64,000 nt of DNA from Apodemus sylvaticus (GCF_947179515.1 NC_067476.1:53043383-53107382), one strand, 5' to 3'; positions 10,246 through 21,741 are shown, numbered from the stretch's first letter. Program-made: numbers and translations. The notes: generated by a model from the sequence alone, not told the origin.

Positions 10246-11255
10246 GACCCACCACCTCTGGGAGAAGTAGCCTTTGCCTGTGAAGGGCTGTGTGCGCAGA
10301 GAGCCGATGGAGATAAGTTGAGAATGCCCAGACACCCCTGATTCCAGTTTGTAGCTGTGGTTTTGACTTCATCTGGGACATTTACTATACTCGAGCAACT
10401 CAGTGGTTTGCTCCACATTAACATAGAGATCGTAGTCTTTAAGGACCTTTGAGTCTCTATGACCACTAAGATAGCTGTCTTTTTCTGCCTTTTAAAAAGA
10501 AAAGATTCAGACCAGAGCAGATAGTGTGTTTCAAACACACAGAGAATCAAAAAAGAAGGACCAGTTTCCATCCTCACTGGCACTCTGCCCTGACTCCACA
10601 AAACTCCTGCCAAGACTGCTCAGCAGGGAAAGCAGTGGATTTCCAGTCTAAACACGTGGGTCTTCTATGCAGCTCTCAAGGAGAGAGATCTACTTCCTGT
10701 TCATATTCCCTGTACTCAGGAAGAGGCCACAGCCCATTTCCCTGGAGCTTCTGAGAAGGCAACACAGAGTGCAGGCTGCACCTGGTCCCCAGAAAGCCCA
10801 GCCGCCTCGTTCCAGCCAAAGCTTACTCCTTGCAGTCAGACCTGTTTGAAGTTTGCTGCAGGGTCATGGATAAGATAAGGGGTTTTAAAATAAATGTGAT
10901 GAAAGGTAGGGACCAGAGGTCACACCTGTCACCTGTTAAGAAAGCGATTGTCAACAAAGTGTGTGAAGACAGACACAGATAAACTTTCTGGCAAACATCC
11001 CAGAAAGCAAAAGGCCCCTTGCCAACAATGTCTCATGAAATCTCAATTCCTGGAATCACCGGCACTATCAAATTACTTCTATGTGGTAAAATGTAGTGAG
11101 CCTCTGTGAGAAGGAATAGCAAGTCCTGGCTGCTGCTGCGGAGATGCCAATGAAAGCAGGAACATCTTGATAAGACTGTTTGGGTACATAACATGCGCAC
11201 TGCGATTAATGGATGAAGAGACGTTCTAATTTAAACACTTTTCAAAATAAAACAT
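10246..11255. other. Unassigned sequence
   Basis: No repeat family recognised. The 164-codon minus-strand frame at 10119-10613 runs into the MIR relic at its 3' side, so most of it cannot be an ancient coding exon. No domains were seen. Confidence 0.4.
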
Positions 11256-11656
11256 GGGTTACTATTGGTGCAACAAAACACTATGACCCAAAAACAAATT
11301 AGAGAGGAAAGGGTTTATTTGGAGCACATTTCTACATTGTAGTCCACCATTAAAGGAAGCCAGGACAGGAACTCAAGCAGGACAGGGACCAGGAGGCAGG
11401 AGCTGAAGCAAACGCCAGAGATGGGTGCTGCTTACTGACTTGCTCTGCCTGGCTTGCTCAGCCTGCTTTCTTGTAGAACCCTGGACTATAAACCCTCCCC
11501 ACAATGGGATGGGCCCTCCCCCATCAATCACTAATTTAGGAAATGCTCTATAGGCTGACCCACAGCCTCGTCTTACGGAGACATTTTCTCAACTGAGGTT
11601 CCCTCCTTTCAGATGACTCTACACAGTGTCAAACCGATGTAAAACTGGCCAGGACA
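11256..11656 (-). mobile_element. MT-type MaLR solo LTR
   Basis: The plus strand reads GGTTACTATTGGTGCAAC, GAGGAAAGGGTTTATTTGG, GGAACTCAAGCAGGACAG, GCTTGCTCAGCCTGC and ends AACTGGCCAGGACA. That is the complement of a TGT...ACA LTR, with the polyadenylation signal complement TTTATT near its left end. It is a solo LTR without ERV internal sequence. Confidence 0.85.
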
Positions 11657-11712
11657 GATGCTGTGTGCTGGTTGCTGAAGAATCTTTTTACTTTGTGAAC
11701 CTGTGGAGCCCA

Positions 11713-11762
11713 GGCAAGGTTCGAGGGGTGCTCATGTTCATGCTTAGCACCCCTCCTTTGCC
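11713..11762. other. Strong 17-bp imperfect hairpin
   Basis: GAGGGGTGCT (11723-11732) pairs perfectly with AGCACCCCTC (11746-11755) over a 13-nt loop. An outer 7-bp stem adds GGCAAGG (11713-11719) against CTTTGCC (11756-11762), with one G-U pair and a 3-nt bulge. It is shorter than a typical pre-miRNA; function unknown. Confidence 0.6.
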
Positions 11763-12025
11763 ACCATGTCGCTCCTTTAAGTGCATATGCTAGGAATAGC
11801 AAGTTGATGAGGTATTATTGCTATTATTTTATAAGTGAAAATAAATAATCCTGAACATAATGGTGATAGAATAGAATTGCTTTTCCTTCAAAACTCTTCA
11901 AAATAAACAAGCCACACTACACAGGTACCTACCCATGGCCTTTTCTCCTATTATTGCACAGACATAGCCTTCTTGACATATTGGATTCTGGTACAAAGGA
12001 TGAGGCCTTATGCTTTGTTTAATCA

Positions 12026-12199
12026 CTTTTTTTTATTTGGGAGGTGGTGTGCATATGTGACACAGAGAATGCATAGAGGTCAGAGGACTGCTTGCTGCAG
12101 CAGGCTCTGCCCCTCCCCCCTGCCAGCCCCAGCGATGGAACTCAGGTCATCAGGCTTGGCAGCAAGCCTCTATTCCTGCTGAGTCATCTCACTAGCCCT
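12026..12199 (-). mobile_element. B3-type SINE, antisense
   Basis: GATGGAACTCAGGTCATCAG followed by CTGAGTCATCTCACTAGCCC is the complement of a B2/B3 superfamily tRNA-derived head. The left side holds the degraded TTTTTTATTT tail complement. Confidence 0.7.
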
Positions 12200-12960
12200 A
12201 TGTCCCACTTTCAATGACATCGTAGCTATTATTGTTGAAGCAGCTTCAAAGACAAGCGCTTAAAAATCAGAGGAGCTGGGAAGACTTAAACGTTTATTCT
12301 GTCATTATTACATGAGCTGTATTTCAAAATAACCCATTGACAACTGATCAGGGGAAACTTGTCTATAGATTTCCAGATAATAAAAAGAAAGAGCAAATCG
12401 TAAAATCGTCATGCTGTAACCCTCACGTTATAGCTGGTGAAGGCTGTAAACATCCACAGGTGCTAAGACAGGAACAGATAAAGAAGTAGGTGTTCTCTGT
12501 AGACCCTCTGTAGTCCTGAGAGTGAAACCACAGAGAAGGGTCTGTCTCCAGCTGGACTCATTGATAAGCCCTGGCATTGCTAAACTTGGATAAATCCTAC
12601 ATTTTCTACTTCCTGGTGTGACATACCATGAAGAGAAGTCAAATGTTGCACCTCAATAAGTTAAAGCCTTCATAATTAAAACATGAAAGATCCTGTCTTG
12701 AATGCCAGCTAAAACCAGAACGTGGAGCACCTAACTAATAAGAGTCTTTTGAGAGAGACCTGCCTGTCAGCAGACCAAGCGTATCCGGCAGGGGAAGACA
12801 CCCAGGGGCCCGCCAGCTGCATGCCCGGCCTTCAGTGGAAGCCATTACAGGTGCAAATATGTGGTGGAGAGACAGGAGGGAAAGAAAGAGCAGAACAATC
12901 TGAGCATTGTGAAGAGAGGCAGAGCTGGAGACAGGAGGCTGGAGAGGACTAGTCCACTGT
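12200..12960. other. Unassigned sequence
   Basis: No gene recognised. Frames at 12722-12952 (plus) and 12735-13088 (minus) overlap in opposite directions and carry no domain. Confidence 0.4.
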
Positions 12961-13810
12961 GAGGAGCCTGTCCTGCCACCTGGGACCATGGTGAAGTCCC
13001 AGATGGTGCTGCCGTTGAGGGCCATGTCTGGGTTCACGGCCCTGCAGCAGCAGGGGTCTGTGTCAGCATCCACGGCCCATATTACCACTAAAGACCATGT
13101 GGAAGTCTCTAGACTCAGCTGCTGCCTGGGCCATGTTGATATCCAGGGGCTGTGCAGTGCTGGGCCTGTCCCTCACTGTCTGTAGCACTTAGGAGTGTGG
13201 GCCCTGCATCTTACCTGGGCAGCACAGTAGAGCTGGCCCTGGTGGCATGGGTTTGGCTGGGCCACCCCGAGTGCAGGAGAATGGACTTGCTGACCCTGAC
13301 CCTTGGAGGCTGCAGCATTTGGTGACCTGGCCGGGGCAGTGCTGGAGAGCTTGCCCCAGTGTCCTGGTCGTGGGAGAGCCGGTGGGCTGACCAATTCAGC
13401 TACCACCCAAGCCCAGACCCAGGGCTTGGAGTTGGCCCACTGCAGCATCTGGCTTATTTATACATTGCCTGAGGATGTGAAAGGGCTGGTCCTGTAGATC
13501 CAAAGCAGGGCAACAGCAGGATATTAGAAAGGATATCGAGTATTAATCCTGTAGCAGAAGCCAGAGGCCTCAAACCAGACCAATGGCTCATGGCAATTAG
13601 CATTTGCAAGTAAAGATGTGTGGACAAAGGGGTATGTTGTGGGTCACACTGCGACACACTACAGCTTCCATGACAAGATATTTTTTATGTTTTGTTTATT
13701 TTTTTTAATTTCTTTTGGGAGGGAGGTTACAAGATCAGCAGGCTGAAACATGAGTGGAATTGGGGTCCATGATGTAAAACTCACAAAGAATAAGAAAAGA
13801 AAAAGTCTCT
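12961..13810 (+). repeat. GC-rich dispersed retroposed repeat, family unassigned
   Basis: 12961-13460 is GC-rich with loosely repeated words (GGCCATGTTGAT, GGGCCTGT, GAGCTGGCCCT, GAGAGC). 13460-13670 is moderate in GC. 13680-13810 is T-rich, then TGGGAGGGAGGTTACAAG, GAGTGGAATTGGGGTCCATG, CACAAAGAATAAGAAAAG, which resembles a 3' end with an A-rich tail. The layout matches a multi-copy rodent element I recall but cannot name. Short frames in it are not credible genes. Confidence 0.4.
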
Positions 13811-13867
13811 TAATGAACAGCATGAACTGTTAGAGAGAGAGAGGGTACATACATGCAGATGCTACAG

Positions 13868-14103
13868 GGTTTCTCAGTAGCCCTTCACTTTGTTTTAGAG
13901 AGAGGCTCTCGCTGGCCTGAAGCCCCCGGATTAGGATAACCTGGAGGGTCCGCGAGCATCAGGGATCCTCCTATCTCTACCCACGGCCAGCATGACAGAT
14001 GTGTACCACTGTGTTTGACCTTTTTACATGAATCCTGGGGACTGAGCTCAGGTCCCCATGCTTGTGAGGCAAGCCCTTTACCGTCTCAGCTATCTCTCCA
14101 TCC
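13868..14103 (-). mobile_element. B4-type composite SINE, antisense
   Basis: 13868-14018 is a degraded B1-like half (GAGGCTCTCGCTGGCC). 14030-14103 (CTGGGGACTGAGCTCAGG, CTTGTGAGGCAAGCCCTTTAC, TATCTCTCC) is the complement of a tRNA/ID-like head. The tRNA-like unit 5' and the B1-like unit 3', read on the minus strand, is the B4 organisation. Confidence 0.6.
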
Positions 14104-14240
14104 TTCGAATTGCTTTGGATTTGAAGAACCCTGGTGTACAAACAGAGGTGACACATGAACCTCTTTGGGACTTCAATTTGAACAGCGGGGAGGCGAACTC
14201 GGAATGTTTAATGTGGACAGGGCATTTTAAACCAAGGGTG

Positions 14241-14575
14241 TGTTATGGTTTGAATATGAAATGACCCTCAAAGGTTCACGTTCTTGTAGATCTGGTCCCC
14301 AGGTAGAAAAACTAAAAGAGGCGGGGCCTAGCCGCAGGAAGTGGATCGTTAGGGTGGGGCCTAGCTGCAGGAAGTAGGTCATTGGAGGCTATAGTCTGGG
14401 CAATGTTCCTTATTCTTAACATCTCCCCTACCTGCTCTGCCTTGCCCCCTCCATCCCGCATCTGCCATGAGGTAAGTACACCTGTCTACCTGGTATCCTG
14501 TCTCATTACAGGTCCAGAAGTTCAAATCCAAATGACCACGGACTCGGACATTTGTCACAGAGATAAGAAGTCTTG
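14241..14575 (+). mobile_element. MaLR LTR (MST/MLT/ORR1-like)
   Basis: It starts TGTTATGGTTTGAATATGAA, the classic MaLR LTR 5' end, with GGTCCCCAGG and the CTGCCATGAGGTAAG region further on. It contains its own 33-bp-period duplication: GGGGCCTAGC and GCAGGAAGT recur at 14323 and 14356. No internal region follows. Confidence 0.7.
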
Positions 14576-15548
14576 CTGCCGCAAAGTGTCATGAGGGCGC
14601 TGTGGTGATATAAGAAAATGTGTCAGCTAAGTCCTGAAGGATTCCAGGGTGAAGTCAGTGTTTGAAATTCACTATAAACATTTTCAGCAAAAGACAAGGC
14701 TGGTAAATCATACATAGCAAAATTAGAAAAACTGCAAAGTGATGAATATGTGGAGATACGCCATTTTTTTGCTCTTCCTGAGTGAATATTTGAACTTTTT
14801 ATAATAAATAGATTTTAAATTGAACTAAATTCCACTTTGCTTTCTTGGAATTGAAGAAATAAATGGCGCTGTAGAAAAGCCTTTAAAAATCCAGCGGGAA
14901 AGCTCATTCTTAGAGCCAACTCCACTTCTGACCCCGAAACTCCACTTTCAAAGAATCTTTTCTGCCTTTGAAGTTTATTAATGATATGAACACTGCTAAA
15001 ATGGAACTGTAAAATTTATAGCTCGTCCTGGGCTATATACCTTTTGTCTCTGAGTTTCTATAAAGAATCATTGTCCTCTGTAGTTGACCAGCTATAGTCA
15101 GGAAAGTGAAAAATGAACATTCACTGAGACATTAGCAAAAGAAAATCTAAAATCATATTCAATTCTCACCCCCCAAAAATGAGCTATAAGGTTCTCTGAA
15201 TGTTTAATGCTTCCCACCTATTAGGGACAAAGAGATATAAATACGCCTGTGGTAGCCTACAAATTTTAAACTGGAGATAAGAATGGTGGGTCAGCCAGTT
15301 GATGAGTTAAATTTTTCTACTGTGTTTGAGAAGGTACACATGGAAAGGGTTGCAAAAATTTTACTTTATGAAATATGTATTCACTGTATAGCTCAAAGCA
15401 ATTGACTTCATCAGATACATACACATTGGCTATGGGTCTTAGCTACATCCATTTGTAAACAGACCTCTCTGACAGGCAATGGGGACTGGGTTGTTCTTCA
15501 CATTAGGAAGGAGCTAGATTCCTCACACAAGAGGAACTAGATTCAACT
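14576..15548. other. Unassigned AT-rich sequence
   Basis: No gene, repeat family or RNA gene recognised. Several short AT-rich runs only. Confidence 0.45.
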
Positions 15549-15757
15549 AGATGCACTTGTACATACCTCTAACCCCACCATTCAAGAGGCAGAGGCAGGA
15601 GGATCAGGAGTACAGAGTCATCCTTGGCTACATAGGAAGTCTGAGGTCAATCCGAGCTATTTAGTGGCACATACCTCAGAAGACTAAGGCAGGATGATTA
15701 TGAGTTAAAGGCTAGCCTGGTTACAGAGAGTGAGACCCTACCTTAAACAAGAAAGAG
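15549..15757 (+). mobile_element. Tandem pair of old B1-like monomers
   Basis: Two B1-type bodies follow each other. The first has GAGGCAGAGGCAGGAGGATC then GGCTACATAGGAAGTCTGAGG. The second, from about 15664, has GTGGCACATACCTCAG, CTAAGGCAGGATGATTATGAG, AGGCTAGCCTGG and GAGTGAGACCCTACC. This may be an early dimer or one insertion next to another. Confidence 0.6.
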
Positions 15758-15963
15758 TTGCTCATGACTTACATTTCTTAGTTTACCCCTGAAATTACAA
15801 TAAAAATAACAGATATGTATTCTATAAAAACAACACAAAGTCAGGAATAAGGGTATGTATGATAGATTATGTCTTTTGTATTGTGTACAAGAAACTCTTT
15901 ATACAAATTGAAAGGAAAACAAAACTACAACTAAGAAAATTTGCTACTTTACAAAATAGTTCC

Positions 15964-16327
15964 TGTCTTAGCCAGGGTTTCTATTCCTGTACAAAACATC
16001 ATGATCAAGAAGCAAGTTGGGAAGGAAAGGGTTTATTCAGCTTATACTTCCACTGTTAATCACGGAAGGAAGTCAGGACTGGAACTCAAGCAGGTCAGGA
16101 AGCAGGAGCTGATGCAGAGGCCATGGAGGGATGTTACTTACTGGCTTGCTTCCCCTGGTTTTCTCAGCTTGCTTTCTTATAGAACCCAAGAATACCTCCT
16201 CCCTTGATCACTAATTGAGAAAATGCCTTATAGCTGGATCTCATGGACGCATTTCCTCAACTGAGGCTCCTTTCTCTCTGTTTAACTCTAGCTTGTGTCA
16301 AGTTGACACACAAAACCAGCCAGTACA
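15964..16327 (-). mobile_element. MT-type MaLR solo LTR with target duplication
   Basis: It is bounded by TGTCTTAGCCAGGG on the left and CCAGCCAGTACA on the right, the complement of a TGT...ACA LTR. A perfect 5-bp target duplication, GTTCC, sits at 15959-15963 and 16328-16332, the size expected for ERVL-MaLR integration. Internal retroviral sequence has been lost by LTR recombination. Frames across it (15859-16059, 15941-16207) are translations of the LTR. Confidence 0.93.
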
Positions 16328-16332
16328 GTTCC

Positions 16333-16737
16333 TAAGTCAATCCAGGAAGCATGTGGTACCTGACAACCTAAGCGTAACGAGCCTGCTCTGCTACCGACTG
16401 GCCTGCGTGGCTACTGATCAAGTGGGAGGTGATAGCCGCTACTGAGGATCCTAGAGCCAGAATCTCACCACCATCGCTGAGGTTTAACCACAGGCTCTCA
16501 GAGAGAAATAATTTAGACTCACCAATTTCTATTTGATTATGATCCTTCTGGCACAAGTAATCAAGACCCACTCAAGCAAACCAATGGTGAGACAGGGGTA
16601 TACCACAAAAACAAGTTAGATAAACAGACTGAAAATGGAAAAAAACAGTGGATAGGCCAAGACTAAAATACTTGTCCAGAACCAAGGTGGATCCTTTCCC
16701 TCTAGAACAGAACCTTCTAGGAGCAAGGGTGTATGTT
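16333..16737. other. Unassigned sequence with retained CpGs
   Basis: No repeat recognised. CpG dinucleotides occur in several places (AGCGTAACGAGCC, ACCGACTGG, GCGTGG, AGCCGCTAC, ATCGCTGAGG). The minus frame at 16368-16571 has no recognised domain. Confidence 0.4.
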
Positions 16738-16905
16738 TGTTTTTTTTTTTATTGTTGCTGTTTTGTTTTGTTGTTTTGTTTTTACCAGGGTCTCCCTGTA
16801 TAGCTTTGTCTAGCCTGGAGCTCACAACAGGTTGGCTTTGAACTCAGAGAGATCTGCCTGCCTCTGCTTCCTAAATGTGGGGATTAAGAGTGTGTGATAC
16901 CAAGT
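16738..16905 (-). mobile_element. B1 SINE, antisense
   Basis: The T-rich tail complement is at 16739-16782, followed by CCAGGGTCTCCCTGTATAGC, CTAGCCTGGAGCTCAC and GAGATCTGCCTGCCTCTGC. Moderately diverged; no clear target duplication. Confidence 0.85.
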
Positions 16906-17431
16906 AGATTATATGTCTTGATGCTACAGAATCTCCTGTAGCACCATGCCCAGCCTGGTATCCTCCTCTATACAGAATCAAGCATGGTCACTCCCACAGC
17001 CTCTGAATTTGCATGTCTTTAATTAAAAAGATTGCATAACTAAGTAACTCTCTCAGGATTGTTTCCAAGTTCCCAAGGGAAAAATAAAAACATTGAGAAT
17101 TATCCAGCTCTGGATGAGCATCTGTTCCTGATCTAACTGACCATACTGTTCAGACTAATTAATTGACCAAAATGTGCCGGATTGAAGGAATACAGACTTG
17201 CCTCATGGGTAAAAACTATCCTTACAAGAAAGTTTGGGCTTGCACAGGCACCCCTAAGTGTTCCACAGTCATCCACTTCATTCCTGTGCAAATAAGCATA
17301 TGTTGAAAGTAATGCTCTGGTAGGCTAGTATAATAAATTTACAATAAAGCAAAAATAGCAAAGTAGACATAGAAAAATTAGTAGTTTCTCTATTTACCAG
17401 TGATGAACTTGTCATTTACAGAGGCTTAAAA

Positions 17432-17737
17432 AGGAGCAGATCTCCTGAGATGGCTCAGTGCCTAAAGTACTTGCTATGCAAGCCAATCTCATGAGGTCCG
17501 GGCTTCAGAGCCCTCCACCAACCTACATAAATATTGGAGGCATGGTAGCACACTTATGAGTCCACAGTTCAGGAGGCAGAAAGAGGGGCTTCCTGGGGCA
17601 TGCTGGCTATCTAGACAATTGGGGAATTTGAGATTTAATTGAGATAACCTTCGTGGATGGATAAGGTGGAGAATAATTGAAGAAGACACTTCATGTGAAT
17701 CTCTAGCCTCTCTGCATATGTGAGTGTGCATACAAGC
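17432..17737 (+). mobile_element. RSINE1/B4-type SINE
   Basis: The head GAGATGGCTCAGTGCCTAAAG leads into GGCATGGTAGCACACTTATGAG and AGGAGGCAGAAAGAGGGGC. The RSINE1-specific 3' part follows: GGATAAGGTGGAGAATAATTG, AGAAGACACTTCATGTG, TAGCCTCTCTGC, ending in a CA-rich tract. Confidence 0.75.
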
Positions 17738-17767
17738 ACACACACACACACACACATACACACACAC
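17738..17767. repeat. (CA)n microsatellite at SINE 3' end
   Basis: Near-perfect CA run directly at the 3' end of the RSINE1, where such elements naturally seed CA repeats. Confidence 0.9.
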
Positions 17768-17784
17768 TTAGAAAAAAGCCTTAA

Positions 17785-19570
17785 AAACATGTATAATATC
17801 TCTACAATGACTTTAAGACATTGAAGAAAGATAGAAAGATATTTCAGGAAAATACTAGAAGGTGGGAAGACATATCCCATACTCACCTATTGAAAGAATT
17901 AATATTATTAAAATGGTTATAAACACACCCACAGATATAGATATAGATTAGATATACATATAGATATAGATATAGACATAGACATAGACATAGACATAGA
18001 CATAGACATAGACATAGATATAGATATAGATAAAATCAATGTAGGATTCCAATGGCATTCTAGATTTGTGGAAATAGTCCTGATATTTGCACAGAAACAT
18101 ATTAGTTGCCCCAGTAGCCAAAGCAATTCTAAGTAGGAAGAACCAACTGAAGGCATCACAAGTACAAATTATACTCCAGAGCCACAATCACACAAACAGC
18201 ATGACACTGGCATGAAACAACAGACACTTAGAACAATGGAATAGACTGAGGACTTAGAAATAAGTCCATGCAGCTACAGCTTGTTTAATTATTATTCTTC
18301 TTTACAAAGCTGTCAAAACAGCTTTGGAATAAAGATAACCTTTTCAACCAATAGTGTTTTGAAAACTGGATATCTACAGCTAAGAATGAAACTGGATCTA
18401 CATTCTAAGTAAAAATCAATTCAAAATGAGTTACAGCCCTTGCTATTAGCCCTGAAATTCTGAGACATTTAGAGATAGCCGTAGGCCAGACACTTCAAGA
18501 CAGAGGAGCATGCAAGGAGCTTCTGAAAAAGACTTCAGAGGAACAGGAGACATCCTAAAATTTGACCAATGAAGTTACAAAGGGGTGTACAACCAAAGAA
18601 ATGATCAATAGAGTGAAAAAAAAAACAGCTTACAGTGTGGGGAAACAAATGCCGCCGATCTGCCCAGTGGAAATCTAGTGCTATCTAGATCCACAGAAAG
18701 CTCTAAAAATTAAATACCAAGAAATCCAACCAATCAAACAAACAAACAGGCTAACAAATTAAATGGAAAAAAAATTGAAAAAAAGTATTCAGCACCCTGA
18801 GCCATCAGGAAAATGCAAATTAAATTGCACTGAGATTCCATCCACCCCACTCAGAGTGCCTGCCTTCAAGAAAATAAACTACAGTAAATGCTTGGGAAGG
18901 CTTAATTAATACTGTATATACGCTGCATTCACTGCTGGTGAGGACGGAAACCTGTTTAGCCACTATGGAAAGCAGAACAGAGGTCCCTCAAAAAGCCAAA
19001 AATCGAACTCTCATATGACCCCAGCTCTATCATTCCTGCATATATATCCAAAAAACCTGTAAGTCAGCATACCACAGAGATGTTTGCACATCCGTGTCTA
19101 CTGCTGCTCTGTTCACCACAGTGAAGAGATGGAAACAGCCTAGGGGTTCATTAGTAGGTAAGTGAATGGTTTAGCTATAAAGGAGAATAAATTTGTGACA
19201 TTCATAGAAAAATGGATAGAAATGTAAATCATTATGTTAAACAAAATAAACCAAACTCAGAAAGGGAAATATTTTCTCCCATGTGGATTCCATATTTAAG
19301 TGTATATGTAAATATATATAGGCTGTGAATCTAGAAAGGAGACTGAGGCAGGAGGAACAAAGCCTGAAAGGGGCGACAGAATCAACAAGAGATGGTGATT
19401 GAGTCGGTGACAAGTAGTTGAAGGAACTATTTGTGTGGAGGAAGGACTAGTAACTGAGGGCCAAGTAAACAGGGAGGGCCGGGTGGGAGAGAATGAGAAC
19501 AGATATGCAAATATGTTTATGAAGACCCATCACTTTGCATGCCAAGGAAAATTAATTTAAAAATAATGTT
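17785..19570 (+). pseudogene. Decayed L1 3' end (ORF2 C-terminal part and 3' UTR), Lx-like
   Basis: 17785-17930 resembles the late part of L1 ORF2 (TAGAAGGTGGGAAGACATATCCCATACTC, then GAATTAATATTATTAAAATGG, given here in diverged form). From 18033 the same element resumes with AGCCAAAGCAATTCTAAG, GAAGGCATCACAAG, CAATGGAATAGACTGAGG, AAAATGCAAATTAAATTGCAC and CACTGCTGGTGAGGACGG. 19320-19570 is 3' UTR ending in an AT-rich segment. The reading frame is destroyed by many stops and indels and no ORF1 or 5' end is present. It once encoded the C-terminal part of the L1 endonuclease/reverse transcriptase; it cannot now. Age and layout suggest the murine Lx lineage; the subfamily is an inference. Confidence 0.8.
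17934..18032. repeat. (TAGATA)/(TAGACA) hexanucleotide microsatellite
   Basis: Blocks of ATAGAT and ATAGAC units lie exactly between two L1 ORF2-like segments. The tract therefore arose in or replaced part of the L1. It explains the Met-Ser and Tyr-Val repeat peptides in minus-strand frames. Confidence 0.95.
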
Positions 19571-19584
19571 TAATAGTATAGTAT

Positions 19585-19740
19585 CTTGAGAGCTGTCTCA
19601 GTAGATAAGAGTGCTTGCCGTTCTTCCAGAGGACCTGAGTTTGGTTCCCAGCACTCACATCAGGTGGCACATGACTATCTGTAACTCCAGCTCCAGTGGA
19701 ACTGATAACCACTTCTGGCCTCTGTGGGCATCCTCACCCC

Positions 19741-19788
<48 letters not shown>

Positions 19789-19815
19789 TGCACATACACA
19801 ATTAAAAATAAGAAT
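19585..19815 (+). mobile_element. B3-type SINE with internal (CA)n
   Basis: TATCTTGAGAGCTGTCTCAG and AAGAGTGCTTGCCGTTCTTCC are the degraded tRNA-like head, followed by AGAGGACCTGAGTTTGG and CACTTCTGGCCTCTGTGG. A 44-bp CA run (19742-19785) precedes the A-rich end. Confidence 0.8.
19742..19785. repeat. (CA)n microsatellite
   Basis: Uninterrupted run of 22 CA units within the B3 element; probably polymorphic. Confidence 0.98.
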
Positions 19816-20332
19816 TATGAAGGACTTCCCATGTAGTTTTTTGCATGTTTATTTTTTTTTGGTGGTGTACAAGATAAATAACTCTGAAATTCTGATATTA
19901 GGTAGATCAGTTTGGCCAGAAGGCCATCCTCCTCCCCTGAAAGATTGAACCCAGATTTCTGACAGGAATTGCTTCTCCTTAACCTCCTTCATTTCTGTGA
20001 CTTGCTGCATAGAGTGTCCTGCATCAAGGTGCTAACTACTCTCCATCGGCGTTCCCTGATGTGGTCTATAGATATGTCCCATTTCAGGGGTGCAGAATGG
20101 AAGAGTGGGAGAATGAGCTAGAACATCACCAGGACTTGTGATGGTGATATCAAATTCTCTGCCAAGTGAATGTCACAGAATTTCAGTGATTCGGGACATC
20201 ACATCTACCCACTCTATAGATTACAGGAAGCTGAAGCACCCTTTGAAAGAGGGCTCTGCCCTGGAATTAGATGTAGTGGGTTTTATAATTTACTCTTCTT
20301 CCAGCCAGCAGCATGTGGATAGACAGACAGAC

Positions 20333-20366
<34 letters not shown>

Positions 20367-21741
20367 GTCCAGTTTCCTGTGCTGTGAAGATCCAATGGGT
20401 GCCGAGGTGTTGTGAATTTGGGAGCTCTGAGAGAGAAAGAATGGAAACTGTAGGTGGAAAGGGTTTAAGCCAATGAAGCATCCCATGGCTAATGACTTGA
20501 TCACGGGAGAGCATGCGTGATGTTGAAACTGTTCTTTCCTGTGTATCACACACATCCTTTTCTCCATTTGTTGTCTAGACTGGTATGTCAGTTCCTTTCA
20601 GGGATCCTCCACTGAGTATCTGGGAGTGCCTGGAATCCTTTTATCTCTAGTAATCAACATTATGCCCCACAGCTCCCTTACTCCACGGAAGATGCAGAGA
20701 GGGGAGCCAGCTAAATTGGCAAAGGCCCATCCTTCCATGGTGCATATTTTACAGCCATTTGCATTTTTCTAATTTTGGATTCCTGCTCCAGTAGTCACAT
20801 AGGACATTCTTGACATCTTGGCAACCCACACCCATGTTCACGCCTGAAGGTGTCTAGTACCAGGTTGACTAATCCACTTGTCTAAATTACATGTCAGGTG
20901 ACCATGGGATTGGCTGCTTGTCTTCAGTTTGGTGCAACTATGCAGAGCCTTTTAACATCTTCAGTTACACGAAGTCTATGTCAGGAAAAATCGTCTGACT
21001 TTCTCTACAAGCTCTTGACTCTGTCTCCAGAGAGCTTCTCCGTAAGAAATAGAATGTGAGCTCAATATGCAAGATCCTTTTCTCTCCACTGGACTTGAAA
21101 TAGAAGAAACAAGGAAGTCTAACCTGGCCTGCCCTCTGTGCTCAGGCACCCCAGAACCTGTAAGAAAAGGAAGGAAGCCGAGAGGAAAAAGTCGCACTAA
21201 CAACACATTCTCCATTGGACTGTAATGTTTCAGATCTAGCCATAGAAGTAGGTCCCCATCTGTTCTTAGATATCCTAATTTTCTTCTCCAAGGAAGGAAG
21301 CAGCTTGGATAATGGATAAAAATGCAAATATCAGTGGATGGGTTAAGGTTGCCTATTTTTTTTTTTTTGAAGGATGAGTCAGGTGGCATTCTGAGTTCTT
21401 TACACTACAGGCTGTGCATCCAATACATTAAATCAGAACTGAGAGACTGTCGAGAGTTCAGGCAGACTGGCATCTCTGATGGCTTCCAGGGCTGGCAATG
21501 TAGACCAGGGCTGGAAAGTGGAAATGCCACCATGCAAGGGAAATGGCAGCTCCCTGTAAGTAACTCATCATTAGCAAAGGTGCCCCAGAGTTCAGCCACT
21601 AGGCAGTCTATTTTTTAACCTGGTTTAAAAATATCCCTAAATGGATTAATTACTTTTTTTCAGCTCTGGCCTCTGTAGATGCTAAACATCTAGATTAGTA
21701 ACACTTTGAAACTTGGGAACACTAAACTGGGGCCCCAGTAC
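19816..21741. other. Unassigned sequence
   Basis: No gene recognised. It contains the GATA-type microsatellite listed next and a T run at 21356-21368. The 137-codon minus frame (20976-21389) overlaps other frames and has no domain. 20580-20950 looks single-copy. Confidence 0.4.
20319..20366. repeat. (GACA)n(GATA)n microsatellite
   Basis: Three GACA units run into about nine GATA units; source of the Tyr-Leu-Ser-Ile repeat peptide in minus frames. Confidence 0.97.

Noticed and set aside
10119..10613. 164-codon minus-strand frame
   Set aside because: Its 3' part lies in a MIR relic and the rest shows no domain or splice context.
13173..13497. GC-rich frames at 13173-13448 and 13303-13497 as exons
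   Set aside because: They overlap on opposite strands inside a probable dispersed repeat with no supporting splice sites.
15859..16207. Overlapping frames sharing peptide phrases with those at 28417-28677 and 35119-35427
   Set aside because: The shared phrases come from copies of the same MT-type LTR, not from a gene family.
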